Below, piece after piece: positions 1 through 6,744 of a stretch of 64,000 nucleotides of DNA (its first letter is position 1; each line of letters opens with the position of its first letter). The notes under the pieces are model-generated. The model was not told where the DNA came from and did no database searches. It worked only from the letters and a program-made list of their open reading frames with translations. Source of the stretch: UBA3263 sp964554335 (GTDB taxonomy: Bacteria; Bacteroidota; Bacteroidia; Bacteroidales; Muribaculaceae). Where the stretch lies: positions 15,627 through 79,626 of the forward strand of contig CAZKOF010000003.1 of the NCBI GenBank assembly GCA_964554335.1, written 5' to 3'. Made by a program: the position numbers and the translations under genes.

Positions 1-1
1 G

Positions 2-106
2 GATTCACTGGCTATCGCGCGCAAGTTTTTCCGCGATGTGCAGCTCTCTCCGGAAGATTCGACAACCACAGTCGGCGAAAAAATGTTCCGGGCACTGTCA
101 CACTGA
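2..106 (+). CDS. C-terminal end of an unknown protein (partial)
   Basis: A frame open from the window edge ends at TGA 104-106 and gives 34 residues ending in MFRALSH. The composition (charged, no membrane segment) and codon use match the neighbours, so this is probably the tail of a real gene. Too little is present to name a family. It stops 23 bp before the ECF sigma factor and may share a transcript with it. Confidence 0.5.
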   Translation, partial: DSLAIARKFFRDVQLSPEDSTTTVGEKMFRALSH

Positions 107-129
107 GACGTTTTGAGCGTCTTAATGGC

Positions 130-615
130 ATGAACACCCCAGAAGAGATATTCCGCAAGCGGTTCCTGCCGCTTTATCCCAAGTTATTTACTATGGCCAA
201 TGCCATGCTCGGCAATGCGGATGACGCTGCCGACGCCGTACAGGAAGTCATGGTGAAGATTTGGAACCGTTCGCAGGAACTCGGATCCATAATCTCCCCT
301 ATCGGATACTCCATGCAGTTGCTTAAAACGTCGGCAATCGATATTATCAGGCGCAGGAGATTCACGGTGCACCCTGTTAACGAACTTTCCGAGCCGATGA
401 CAAAGACCGATTCCGAACCTGACAGCACGGACTTCATGCTCCGGGCAATCTCCGAACTCCCCGCGCAGCAGCGTGAGGTCATCAGAATGAGCGCGTTTGC
501 AGAAATGCCCGCAGCGGATATTGCCGAGGCTCTGGGGCTGAAACCCGAGAACGTGCGCCAACTGCTTTCGCGAGGACGCCGTAAATTACGTGAAATCTAC
601 CAAAAATACATGTGA
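130..615 (+). CDS. ECF (group 4) RNA polymerase sigma factor
   Basis: This 161-residue protein is the normal size for an ECF sigma factor. Residues about 10-75 carry sigma region 2, including an acidic stretch (DDAADAVQEVMVKIW) of the kind that contacts core RNA polymerase. Residues about 105-158 form region 4, with the helix-turn-helix PAADIAEALGLKPENVRQLL and a basic tail (SRGRRKLREIY). It should direct RNA polymerase to a small regulon. The next gene encodes a one-pass membrane protein of anti-sigma size, and two secreted DUF4252 proteins follow. The four genes are tightly packed and probably form one autoregulated envelope-sensing unit. The target promoters cannot be read from the window. 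Confidence 0.93.
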   Translation: MNTPEEIFRKRFLPLYPKLFTMANAMLGNADDAADAVQEVMVKIWNRSQELGSIISPIGYSMQLLKTSAIDIIRRRRFTVHPVNELSEPMTKTDSEPDSTDFMLRAISELPAQQREVIRMSAFAEMPAADIAEALGLKPENVRQLLSRGRRKLREIYQKYM

Positions 616-620
616 TAGCT

Positions 621-1049
621 ATGACTACTGAAAAACTCCGCCATCTTCTTGAAGACTTCTATGCCGGCAACACCTCTCCTGACGATGAGAGGATGCTACG
701 TGAATACTTCACCACCCACACTGAAGTAAGCAAAGAGCTTCTAAGCGATGCAGCGATGTTTCGCGCAATGGATGCCGTCGTCAATACTCCCGTGCCTTCA
801 GATCTTGACCTCCGGATAGAGAGTGCCACCGTCGGGCGCCACCGCCAGCGGACGGTCAAGTTTCCACTATTCGGCTCTGTTGCCGCTGCCGTTGCGGCAA
901 TGCTTGTCATGATAGGAATATCTCGCACTCCGGCGCCCTACCGAGAGGTCTCCGACCCGGAAGAAGCAAAAGAAATTGCATTGCAAGTGTCACAAAAACT
1001 TCAGAAGAACGTCGATAAATTAAAACTGCTTAACAACATAAACATATGA
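621..1049 (+). CDS. Putative membrane-bound anti-sigma factor
   Basis: About 142 residues. I place the start at ATG 621, 5 bp after the sigma stop. An in-frame GTG at 612 would add three residues and overlap the sigma gene. The N-terminal ~85 residues are helical and charged (LRHLLEDFYAGNTSPDDERM), as expected for a cytoplasmic sigma-binding part. One membrane helix follows (GSVAAAVAAMLVMIGIS), then a short periplasmic tail rich in Lys and Gln. No zinc-binding HxxxCxxC motif is present, so this is not a classic ZAS anti-sigma domain. The role rests mainly on size, topology and position directly behind an ECF sigma gene. The stop overlaps the next start (ATGA). Confidence 0.6.
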   Translation: MTTEKLRHLLEDFYAGNTSPDDERMLREYFTTHTEVSKELLSDAAMFRAMDAVVNTPVPSDLDLRIESATVGRHRQRTVKFPLFGSVAAAVAAMLVMIGISRTPAPYREVSDPEEAKEIALQVSQKLQKNVDKLKLLNNINI

Positions 1050-1540
1050 TGAAGAAAGTTCCCCAAATTATCGCCGTACTCCTTTGCTGCATCGCGTCGT
1101 CATTTACAGCCTCAGCCAAGGACCTCTTTGCAGAAGTGAAGAAATTGCCCGACACGGAATCGGTACACGTCAACGGCTTCATGATGTCGATTGCACGTTC
1201 AGCCGTCAAAATGTCTGCCGGCAAAGACGCCGGCCAGGCTCTTGAAGTCCTCAAAGGCATAAAATCAATGGACATCATAGAGTGTGACCAATCGTCCTCC
1301 ATACCCACCACCCGAAATCTCGCCCGGAAGATAATCGAAGCCGAGGGCTACCAGGTAGCTTTTGAAAATATGGAAAATAACGAAACGGTCGTTATTTACT
1401 GTCAGCCGTCAAATAACAAATCAGACGCCGGTAAGCTCAAGAATGTTATAATCGAAGTCTGTGAGCCGAAAGAATACAGCATTATAGTAATCAAAGGCAC
1501 GATAAATCCCGAAACTTTTACTCCATCAGCAATAAAATAG
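1046..1540 (+). CDS. DUF4252 secreted protein, copy 1
   Basis: A 164-residue exported protein with a signal peptide (about residues 1-24, ending near TASAKD). The mature part has the DUF4252 pattern: a V-x-V strand before MMSIAR, then KGIKSMDIIECDQ, and a C-terminal strand pair ending in IIVIKGTI. DUF4252 proteins are widespread in Bacteroidetes and have no established function. They often sit beside ECF sigma/anti-sigma pairs, as here. The start overlaps the anti-sigma stop by 4 bp. A second, diverged copy follows after 4 bp. A periplasmic role in the signal that releases the sigma factor is possible but is inference only. Confidence 0.75.
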   Translation: MMKKVPQIIAVLLCCIASSFTASAKDLFAEVKKLPDTESVHVNGFMMSIARSAVKMSAGKDAGQALEVLKGIKSMDIIECDQSSSIPTTRNLARKIIEAEGYQVAFENMENNETVVIYCQPSNNKSDAGKLKNVIIEVCEPKEYSIIVIKGTINPETFTPSAIK

Positions 1541-1544
1541 CATT

Positions 1545-2048
1545 ATGAAACAGGCCACAATTAAATATATGCTGCTCTTCGCGGCAATGTTCTCAGGCAT
1601 TACCAGCCATGCTGAAAAGATTTTTGAAGCTCTCGCTTCCAATCCTCATGTCGAGTCGGTCTATGTCGGAAAGGCAATGATGAGCATGGCCCGCGGTTTT
1701 CTGAATGCGGACAACAGCTCCGAAACCAAATCGGCCCTCAATGCCGTAAAGGATATTGATTCCATTGAAATAATCAGCTGCGAAAAAGCCTCAGCAATAC
1801 CGTCGCTCAAAGAACAGGCCCGCAAAATACTCGGCAAACTCAAACTCGAGATGCTGCTTGAAACCAAAGAGGGAGACGAAAGCACCATTATTTACGGATG
1901 TACCCCCTCAGACAACAACGATGCCACCGTATCAAGTATGGTCATTGAATCATCGGAACCGGGCGAATATAGCCTCATACACATCTCCGGGACAATCGAC
2001 ATAAAATCACTAACGGAATTTAGTGACTCACAATCTTGCAAAAAATGA
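1545..2048 (+). CDS. DUF4252 secreted protein, copy 2
   Basis: A 167-residue protein with a signal peptide (about 1-23, ending near SHAEK). It is clearly paralogous to the preceding gene: both share F-E-A-L/E-V-K, ESVYV versus ESVHV, an MMSMAR/MMSIAR block, a VKDIDSIEIISCEKASAIP block, and an E-P-x-EYS-x-I ending. The two are diverged enough that this is an old tandem duplication rather than recent copy number change. It is the last gene of the sigma/anti-sigma unit. A Bacteroidetes-type promoter for the glycosyltransferases begins within its last codons. Confidence 0.75.
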   Translation: MKQATIKYMLLFAAMFSGITSHAEKIFEALASNPHVESVYVGKAMMSMARGFLNADNSSETKSALNAVKDIDSIEIISCEKASAIPSLKEQARKILGKLKLEMLLETKEGDESTIIYGCTPSDNNDATVSSMVIESSEPGEYSLIHISGTIDIKSLTEFSDSQSCKK

Positions 2049-2066
2049 TTTAATTGACTACTTTTG
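2036..2066 (+). promoter_or_regulatory. Bacteroidetes-type promoter for the glycosyltransferase pair
   Basis: A TTG at 2036-2038 and TACTTTTG (TAnnTTTG) at 2059-2066 are separated by 20 nt. The ATG at 2075 lies only 8 nt after the -7 box, so the expected transcription start is at or next to the start codon. The -33 box lies inside the end of the preceding gene. Confidence 0.7.
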
Positions 2067-2074
2067 CAGCCACA

Positions 2075-3202
2075 ATGAGTTCCACGCCTAAAATTTTGCT
2101 GCTGGGCGACTATAGCAACTGCCACCGCACGCTGGCCACAGGCCTGCGGCGGCTTGGTTGCGATGTCACGCAGGCATCTGACGGCACGGGCTGGATGAAT
2201 ACAGAACGCCAGATTGACATTTCCCGCAAACCCGGTAAACTCGGCGGTCTGGAGTTCTACATGCGTCTGCTCGCAGGCGATTTACGCCATCTGATGCGAG
2301 GATTCGACATTGTGGCTGTTCATGACCTGAATTTTGTCGGATTGCGCCCTGAGCGTCTGCGCCCGTTATTTAAGAGGCTAAAGCGTCAGAACGGGTCATT
2401 GTTTCTCACGGCGATGTCAACCGACATCGCCTATCTCGACATGGTTTCGGCAGCCGACACCCCTTTGCGCTATAGCGAATGGTTTGTCAACGGACGCCCG
2501 TCGCGCCATTATCTCGCAAATGTGACGAACTGGGAGAGTTGGCATGCTCCGGCGCTCACTTCATACCAGCACGAGGCCCTGGAGATGCTTGACGGCGCGG
2601 TTTCCGTGCTCTATGAATATCATCTCGGCATGGTCCGCACACTCGGCGAAGAACGTGCAGCTTATGGGGGACTGCCGATAGATACCGGTTTGTTTGACCC
2701 TGTTGCAATTCCCGAGAAAATCGATAAAGTGAAGATATTTCTCGGCCGCGACCGCTACCGAAAACTGATGAAAGGCTCCGACCTTCTTGAACTGGCGGCC
2801 CGCGCGGTTGTCAATGAAATGCCTGACAGAGCCGAACTGGAAATCGTTGAGAATATACCCTACTCCGAATTTGTAAAACGTCTGCGCAATGGCCACGTCG
2901 TACTCGACCAAATTTATAGCTACACGCCTGCAACGACGGCATTGATGGCCATGTCCTACGGCTTAAACGCGGTCAGCGGCGGGGAACCCGAGTATTACGA
3001 TTTTATCGGTGAGGCAGACAATCGGCCAATTATAAACGCTCCAACAGAGCTTGAAAAACTGACCGACACATTACGCGAAGTTGTTATGCACCCTGAGCAG
3101 ATTGCTGAACGTGGACACAAATCGCGAGAGTTTGTGTTGAAACATAACGATACGGATGTGGTTGCCCGCCGCTTCCTCGATTTTTGGCTCGGTAAATTAT
3201 GA
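2075..3202 (+). CDS. Glycosyltransferase, GT-B fold (GT4-like)
   Basis: About 375 residues starting at ATG 2075. A TTG-initiated extension from 2054 would run into the -7 box and is rejected. The N-terminus KILLLGDYSNCHRTLATGL is a Rossmann start of the GT-B type. The C-terminal half has the nucleotide-sugar domain pattern: VKIFLGRDRYRKLMKG, then a small-residue-rich stretch with MAMSYGLNAVSGGEPEYY, and a closing helix (RSREFVLKHND-like). It probably transfers a sugar to a surface glycan or lipid; donor and acceptor cannot be told. The stop overlaps the next gene (ATGA), which encodes a GT-A enzyme, so the two likely act in one pathway. Confidence 0.78.
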   Translation: MSSTPKILLLGDYSNCHRTLATGLRRLGCDVTQASDGTGWMNTERQIDISRKPGKLGGLEFYMRLLAGDLRHLMRGFDIVAVHDLNFVGLRPERLRPLFKRLKRQNGSLFLTAMSTDIAYLDMVSAADTPLRYSEWFVNGRPSRHYLANVTNWESWHAPALTSYQHEALEMLDGAVSVLYEYHLGMVRTLGEERAAYGGLPIDTGLFDPVAIPEKIDKVKIFLGRDRYRKLMKGSDLLELAARAVVNEMPDRAELEIVENIPYSEFVKRLRNGHVVLDQIYSYTPATTALMAMSYGLNAVSGGEPEYYDFIGEADNRPIINAPTELEKLTDTLREVVMHPEQIAERGHKSREFVLKHNDTDVVARRFLDFWLGKL

Positions 3203-4017
3203 TGACCCTCGACCTCGCATTAGCAACTTATGGTCCTGACGGCATAAGCCGCGTTGCCGCAATGGTACTCCCTCCCGCTGAGGGCGTCAGATACATAGTT
3301 TCATGGCAAGCACACGGGGATGCCCCCATTCCCGCCGAGCTTATACGCCCCGACGTCGAAATCCACCGATTCAATCTGCTTGGGCAATCGCTCAATCGAA
3401 ATAACGCGATTGAACATTGCACGGCTGATATTATTCTTCATTCTGATGATGATTTGATATACACAGCCTCTCAGTTTGAAGAGATAATACAAGTATTTGA
3501 ATGCAACCCGCAGATTGACGTCGCCACATTCAGGTCAAAAATCCACGATTACGATCGCATATACCCGGCGTCCGTAGTAAAACTTAGAGAACACCTTCCC
3601 AAGTATTATTCAGTGGGAACGATAGAGATTGCATTCAGAAGGGCAACTGCGGGAAATTTGCGCTGCTGCCCGGAACTGGGGCTCAACTCTCCGAAACTTC
3701 ATGGAGGTGAGGATGAGATGTTTTTGATGTCGGCGATTCGCCGTGGTCTTGACTGTCGTTTTTTTCCGATAACCATATGCGAACACCCGGGAGCGTCAAC
3801 CGGCACGAAAGCACACTTCACAAATGAAAACCTCCAGGCATCAGGCTGCGTAATTGCCCTTACACGACCGTGGACCGCGATATTGCGCGTTCCTCTAAAA
3901 GCGTGGCGCGTCAGCCGCAAAGGCCAGGCATCATTTTTGCGCGCGCTATATCGCATCAGCCGCGGTGCGCTCATGGCCCCGGGAGTCTTAAAAAGAAACC
4001 ATAAATATCTTTGGTAA
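3199..4017 (+). CDS. Glycosyltransferase family 2-like (GT-A)
   Basis: A 272-residue protein. The N-terminal strand LDLALATYGPDGISRVA, a segment with SLNRNNAIEHCTADIILHSD, and the acidic metal/nucleotide site SDDDL (residues about 82-86) mark a GT-A fold. A later GGEDEMFLMSAI block fits the GT2 catalytic-base region. No membrane helices are present, so it is a soluble or membrane-associated enzyme. It starts inside the stop of the GT-B gene and ends 1 bp before a TM2 protein. Donor and acceptor are unknown. Confidence 0.75.
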   Translation: MMTLDLALATYGPDGISRVAAMVLPPAEGVRYIVSWQAHGDAPIPAELIRPDVEIHRFNLLGQSLNRNNAIEHCTADIILHSDDDLIYTASQFEEIIQVFECNPQIDVATFRSKIHDYDRIYPASVVKLREHLPKYYSVGTIEIAFRRATAGNLRCCPELGLNSPKLHGGEDEMFLMSAIRRGLDCRFFPITICEHPGASTGTKAHFTNENLQASGCVIALTRPWTAILRVPLKAWRVSRKGQASFLRALYRISRGALMAPGVLKRNHKYLW

Positions 4018-4018
4018 T

Positions 4019-4423
4019 ATGAAATACTGTCAAAATTGCAATACGCAACACCCTGATTCAGCTCAGTTTTGCCCCCAATGCGGCAACCCGCTCACTTTTG
4101 TGCAGTCGACTCCTCCACCATACGGCAGCCAATATCAATCTGATGAATATGCCTATGGCAACGACGCGTTTTCACCGTCAGGCCCGGAAGGCAAGAGCCG
4201 CGGAGTCGCAGGACTGCTGGCGATTCTTGTTGGATATTTAGGAGTGCACTATTTCTATCTCGGCAAGATCGGCGGCGGCTTGCTGACCATTCTTCTGTGT
4301 GCCGTCACATGCGGCCTTTGGAGCATTCTGGTCCTCGTACAGGGCATCCTGATGCTCTGCATGACTAACCGGGAGTTCGAACGCAAATACGTCACAAATC
4401 CGTCATCGTTCCCATTGTTTTAA
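4019..4423 (+). CDS. TM2 domain protein with N-terminal zinc ribbon
   Basis: 134 residues. Residues 4-21 hold two CxxC knuckles (C4/C7 and C18/C21), a one-domain zinc ribbon. A Pro/Tyr/Gln-rich linker follows, then a TM2 domain (about residues 62-118) of two membrane helices joined by the short GVHYFYLGK turn. TM2 proteins are common small inner membrane proteins without an assigned biochemical role. The gene is convergent with the next one, and their stops overlap in a palindromic TTTAAA at 4419-4424. Confidence 0.85.
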   Translation: MKYCQNCNTQHPDSAQFCPQCGNPLTFVQSTPPPYGSQYQSDEYAYGNDAFSPSGPEGKSRGVAGLLAILVGYLGVHYFYLGKIGGGLLTILLCAVTCGLWSILVLVQGILMLCMTNREFERKYVTNPSSFPLF

Positions 4424-5541
4424 ACGGGGATAACGAGCAGCGGGATATCGGTGTGGAACAACAACCGGTGTGCCGCCCCCGGATTGAACAAGCGCGCGAA
4501 GATATTCTTTTTACGACTCGGAATGACAACAATATCACAATTGTCGAGTTCGAGCGACGGCTGAGTGCGGTCGTGCTCAACGAGGCTGAACGAGTAGGTC
4601 GGAAAATGCTCTGCGCAGTAGTCGCTTAGCGCTCTGCGGGCAGCATCGTTGGTTGCTTTTGAATAGCGGTCGTTCGGCATGCAGATAACGCGCACCTGCG
4701 CATTCATGCCCTCGGGCATCAGGCGGTTGACGGCATCGAGCGCAAGAAAATCCTCCTGTTCCAAATGTGAGAGGACCGCGATGTTTCTTACATCGGCAAG
4801 CGATAAGAGCGGATGTTCGCTCTCGGTTACCGTCAGCGCCTGAATGCGGCAACTGTCAAGCACTTCGGCCGTGATGCTTCCGGCCATATCATGAGCTTTT
4901 TTCTCAACCAGCCTGGTCCCCATCACAAGCAGGCGAACCTCAGGATGTTCTTTAACATACCGTCCGATGCACTCCTCGGGAACACCCTCAACAAGAACGG
5001 TCGACGATTTAATGGCCGGGAGTTTGCCCGATTTGATTTCAGCCTTCAGCTGCTGCTCAACCTGTCGTATTTGGCGGCGGGCCGTACGGGCAATGGCAAC
5101 CGAAGTCTCAACACTCTCCGATTCTTTCTCAGCGTTATCGAATGTCAACGTGGCGCCCATAGACATCAGCGGGTTTGAGTGAGGAACCAGGAATGAGTGG
5201 AGCATCACAACCTTTGCATTGATGCGCAACGCAACGTTGAAAGCCATACGGGCAGCGTTAAGCGACTTTTCCGTAAAATCTACAGGAACGAGAATTGAAT
5301 GAGGCTCATTATTGGCCTCGGGCTTTTCTGAACGGAAAATCTCCGGATTTTCAATTATGCGCAGAGCGAGCGGCAAATCCGACTCGGCAATGCGCACTCT
5401 GACTCCGGCAGACATAACCGGCGTTGCGAGGTTGACGTTCTGAAGCGTTACGTTTACGCCCTCGTTTTCGAGAAGAGATTTCAGTTCCGCAGCCTTGTCG
5501 AGAGTATGAATGGCAACGGTTATCAGTCGGTCATTTTCCAT
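4420..5541 (-). CDS. Double universal stress protein with N-terminal DUF2007-like domain
   Basis: 373 residues. Residues about 1-65 (HTLDKAAELKSLLENEGVNV) look like a DUF2007/signal-transducing small domain. Two UspA-like domains follow. The first, about 80-230, starts SILVPVDFTEKSLNAARMA and has a GTRLVEKK...AGSITAEVL segment resembling the ATP-binding G-x2-G-x9-G(S/T) motif. The second, about 245-373, is shorter and lacks a clear ATP motif. The protein is cytoplasmic with no membrane segment. USP proteins respond to stress or starvation, but what this one does is unknown. No promoter is evident, and a terminator for the upstream gene lies just before its start. Confidence 0.82.
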   Translation of the reverse strand: MENDRLITVAIHTLDKAAELKSLLENEGVNVTLQNVNLATPVMSAGVRVRIAESDLPLALRIIENPEIFRSEKPEANNEPHSILVPVDFTEKSLNAARMAFNVALRINAKVVMLHSFLVPHSNPLMSMGATLTFDNAEKESESVETSVAIARTARRQIRQVEQQLKAEIKSGKLPAIKSSTVLVEGVPEECIGRYVKEHPEVRLLVMGTRLVEKKAHDMAGSITAEVLDSCRIQALTVTESEHPLLSLADVRNIAVLSHLEQEDFLALDAVNRLMPEGMNAQVRVICMPNDRYSKATNDAARRALSDYCAEHFPTYSFSLVEHDRTQPSLELDNCDIVVIPSRKKNIFARLFNPGAAHRLLFHTDIPLLVIPV

Positions 5542-5556
5542 ATCATCAGAGTAGAT

Positions 5557-5588
5557 AAAAAAGCCGGAGCCATTTGTTCGGTTCCGGC
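5557..5588 (-). terminator. Rho-independent terminator after the small HTH-like gene
   Basis: On the minus strand a GCCGGAACC / GGCTCCGGC stem (one G-T pair, 8-nt loop) at 5563-5588 is followed by six T residues (5557-5562). It sits between the stop of the 82-residue gene and the start of the stress protein, so it separates the two. Confidence 0.85.
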
Positions 5589-5600
5589 ACTTTGAGAAAA

Positions 5601-5849
5601 TTATTTTTCGGCAAGAATTTCAAGAGCCATATCGTAAATCGTAGTATCGTCAAGCACAACGATGCCGCCGTCGGGACCCGGTTCAATGTGAACACCGAGG
5701 TTCTTTCCAAACTCGTAGTTCGTACCACCGAAATAATTGCGGACGGTCTGCACGGTAATATTGAGCTTGTCGGCAATGCGGTGCATGGAACCGTCGGGAA
5801 GGCTGTCTTTGAGCTGGCGCAGCTCGTTGAAAGTGATTGTCTTGCTCAT
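5601..5849 (-). CDS. Small HTH-like DNA-binding protein
   Basis: 82 residues. The first ~45 form a helix-turn-helix-like unit: FNELRQLKDSLPDG, then SMHRIADKLNITVQTVRNYF, where the second helix resembles a recognition helix. The rest (GVHIEPGPDGGIVVLDDTTI) is a small strand-rich piece ending in an acidic helix. It is probably a sequence-specific regulator or nucleoid protein, monocistronic. It has its own promoter about 45 bp upstream and a strong terminator behind it. Inverted repeats surround its -33 box and could be an autoregulatory operator. The target is unknown. Confidence 0.65.
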   Translation of the reverse strand: MSKTITFNELRQLKDSLPDGSMHRIADKLNITVQTVRNYFGGTNYEFGKNLGVHIEPGPDGGIVVLDDTTIYDMALEILAEK

Positions 5850-5895
5850 AATTGTAAACGGAGGAGGTTTTAGAATGGGTTTAACATATTTGATG

Positions 5896-5926
5896 TAAAG
5901 TTAGACATAAAATTTCTTGCGGCAAA
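5896..5926 (-). promoter_or_regulatory. Promoter of the small HTH-like gene
   Basis: On the minus strand TTTG (5923-5926) and TAACTTTA (5896-5903) are 19 nt apart. The -7 box differs from TAnnTTTG only in its last base. The predicted leader is about 40 nt. Confidence 0.5.
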
Positions 5927-5967
5927 ATTTTTTGGCCAAGAAGTTTTATGTTATAAAGCATAAAATC
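5906..5967. repeat. Three-armed overlapping inverted repeat
   Basis: Arm 1 CATAAAATTTCTTG (5906-5919) is complementary to arm 2 CAAGAAGTTTTATG (5937-5950) apart from one wobble. Arm 2 is also complementary to arm 3 CATAAAA (5959-5965). Only one of the two hairpins can form at a time. The array lies between batE and the small HTH-like gene and spans the -33 box of the latter's promoter, so it may act as a transcription end for the bat operon, as an operator, or both. Confidence 0.6.
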
Positions 5968-5982
5968 TATAACTCTTTGTAT

Positions 5983-6744
5983 TTAAATAATTTCTACGGC
6001 CACAGATGAAATCCATGCGCGGTGACTATCGTCAATCTGAACGTCAAACCATGTATCGGTCGACGTTGTGAGGGAGTCAAGAATAGTCACTTTTGTCCCC
6101 TCATGAAGTAACATAGCCTCCTCGGAACGGTCTTTCGGAGCGCGGGGAGTTGTCGAAAGAATAACGGACGGAGCGGTTACAACGGCCATATTGCCGGCCG
6201 AGGCTTTGCGTGCCGAACGATAACCGAGAATATTCGCGAGAATACAGATAACAAGCAGGATTCCGGCACCGAAAAAGCCGACCTTCCGCAGTCCGACGCC
6301 CGAAGCAAAGAACCAGACACAGAGACCCGCAAGGGCAAGCGCGAAAGTCATTATAGCTATCCGTGCCCAAGCGTCGGGATGAATCTTTGCAGCGATATTG
6401 TCGGCGACTCCGCCAACAAGAGATGTTGCCGGAGCTATGCGGTCAACCGTCTTGGAGTTTACAAACTCGAGGTTATCACGGATATCCTTGTTGGTCGGGT
6501 CGAGTCGCAAAGCCCTCTCATAGCTGACAATAGCCATGCCGGGCAAGTCACTGCGGTAATATGCGTTGCCAAGGTTATAATATCTCTCAGCCGAAGGTCC
6601 GAGACTGTCAATCGCCTCCTGATAAAGCATTGCGGCGGTCTTGAAATCATCGTTCATATATGCCGAATCGGCGTCGGCAATGATATCGGCCCGGCAGAAC
6701 AACATCCGAGCGCCAATGAGCAGAATTGCTAACAGTTTCTTCAT
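5983..6744 (-). CDS. batE: BatE: TPR and SH3-like membrane protein
   Basis: 253 residues and the last gene of the Bat operon. An N-terminal signal/anchor (about 1-20) is followed by TPR repeats (about 30-110, with AERYYNLGNAYYRSDLPGMA and a second helix pair). Two membrane helices follow (about 135-175), then a C-terminal SH3b-like domain (about 190-253, ending HRAWISSVAVEII). Bat proteins were named for Bacteroides aerotolerance and are thought to form a membrane complex with MoxR ATPases. The biochemical activity is not settled. The gene overlaps batD by 4 bp, so translation is probably coupled. Confidence 0.85.
   Translation of the reverse strand: MKKLLAILLIGARMLFCRADIIADADSAYMNDDFKTAAMLYQEAIDSLGPSAERYYNLGNAYYRSDLPGMAIVSYERALRLDPTNKDIRDNLEFVNSKTVDRIAPATSLVGGVADNIAAKIHPDAWARIAIMTFALALAGLCVWFFASGVGLRKVGFFGAGILLVICILANILGYRSARKASAGNMAVVTAPSVILSTTPRAPKDRSEEAMLLHEGTKVTILDSLTTSTDTWFDVQIDDSHRAWISSVAVEII

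Noticed and set aside
104..124. Short hairpin AGACG/CGTCT before the ECF sigma gene
   Set aside because: Only five to seven pairs and no T-run follows; could arise by chance and is too weak to call a terminator.
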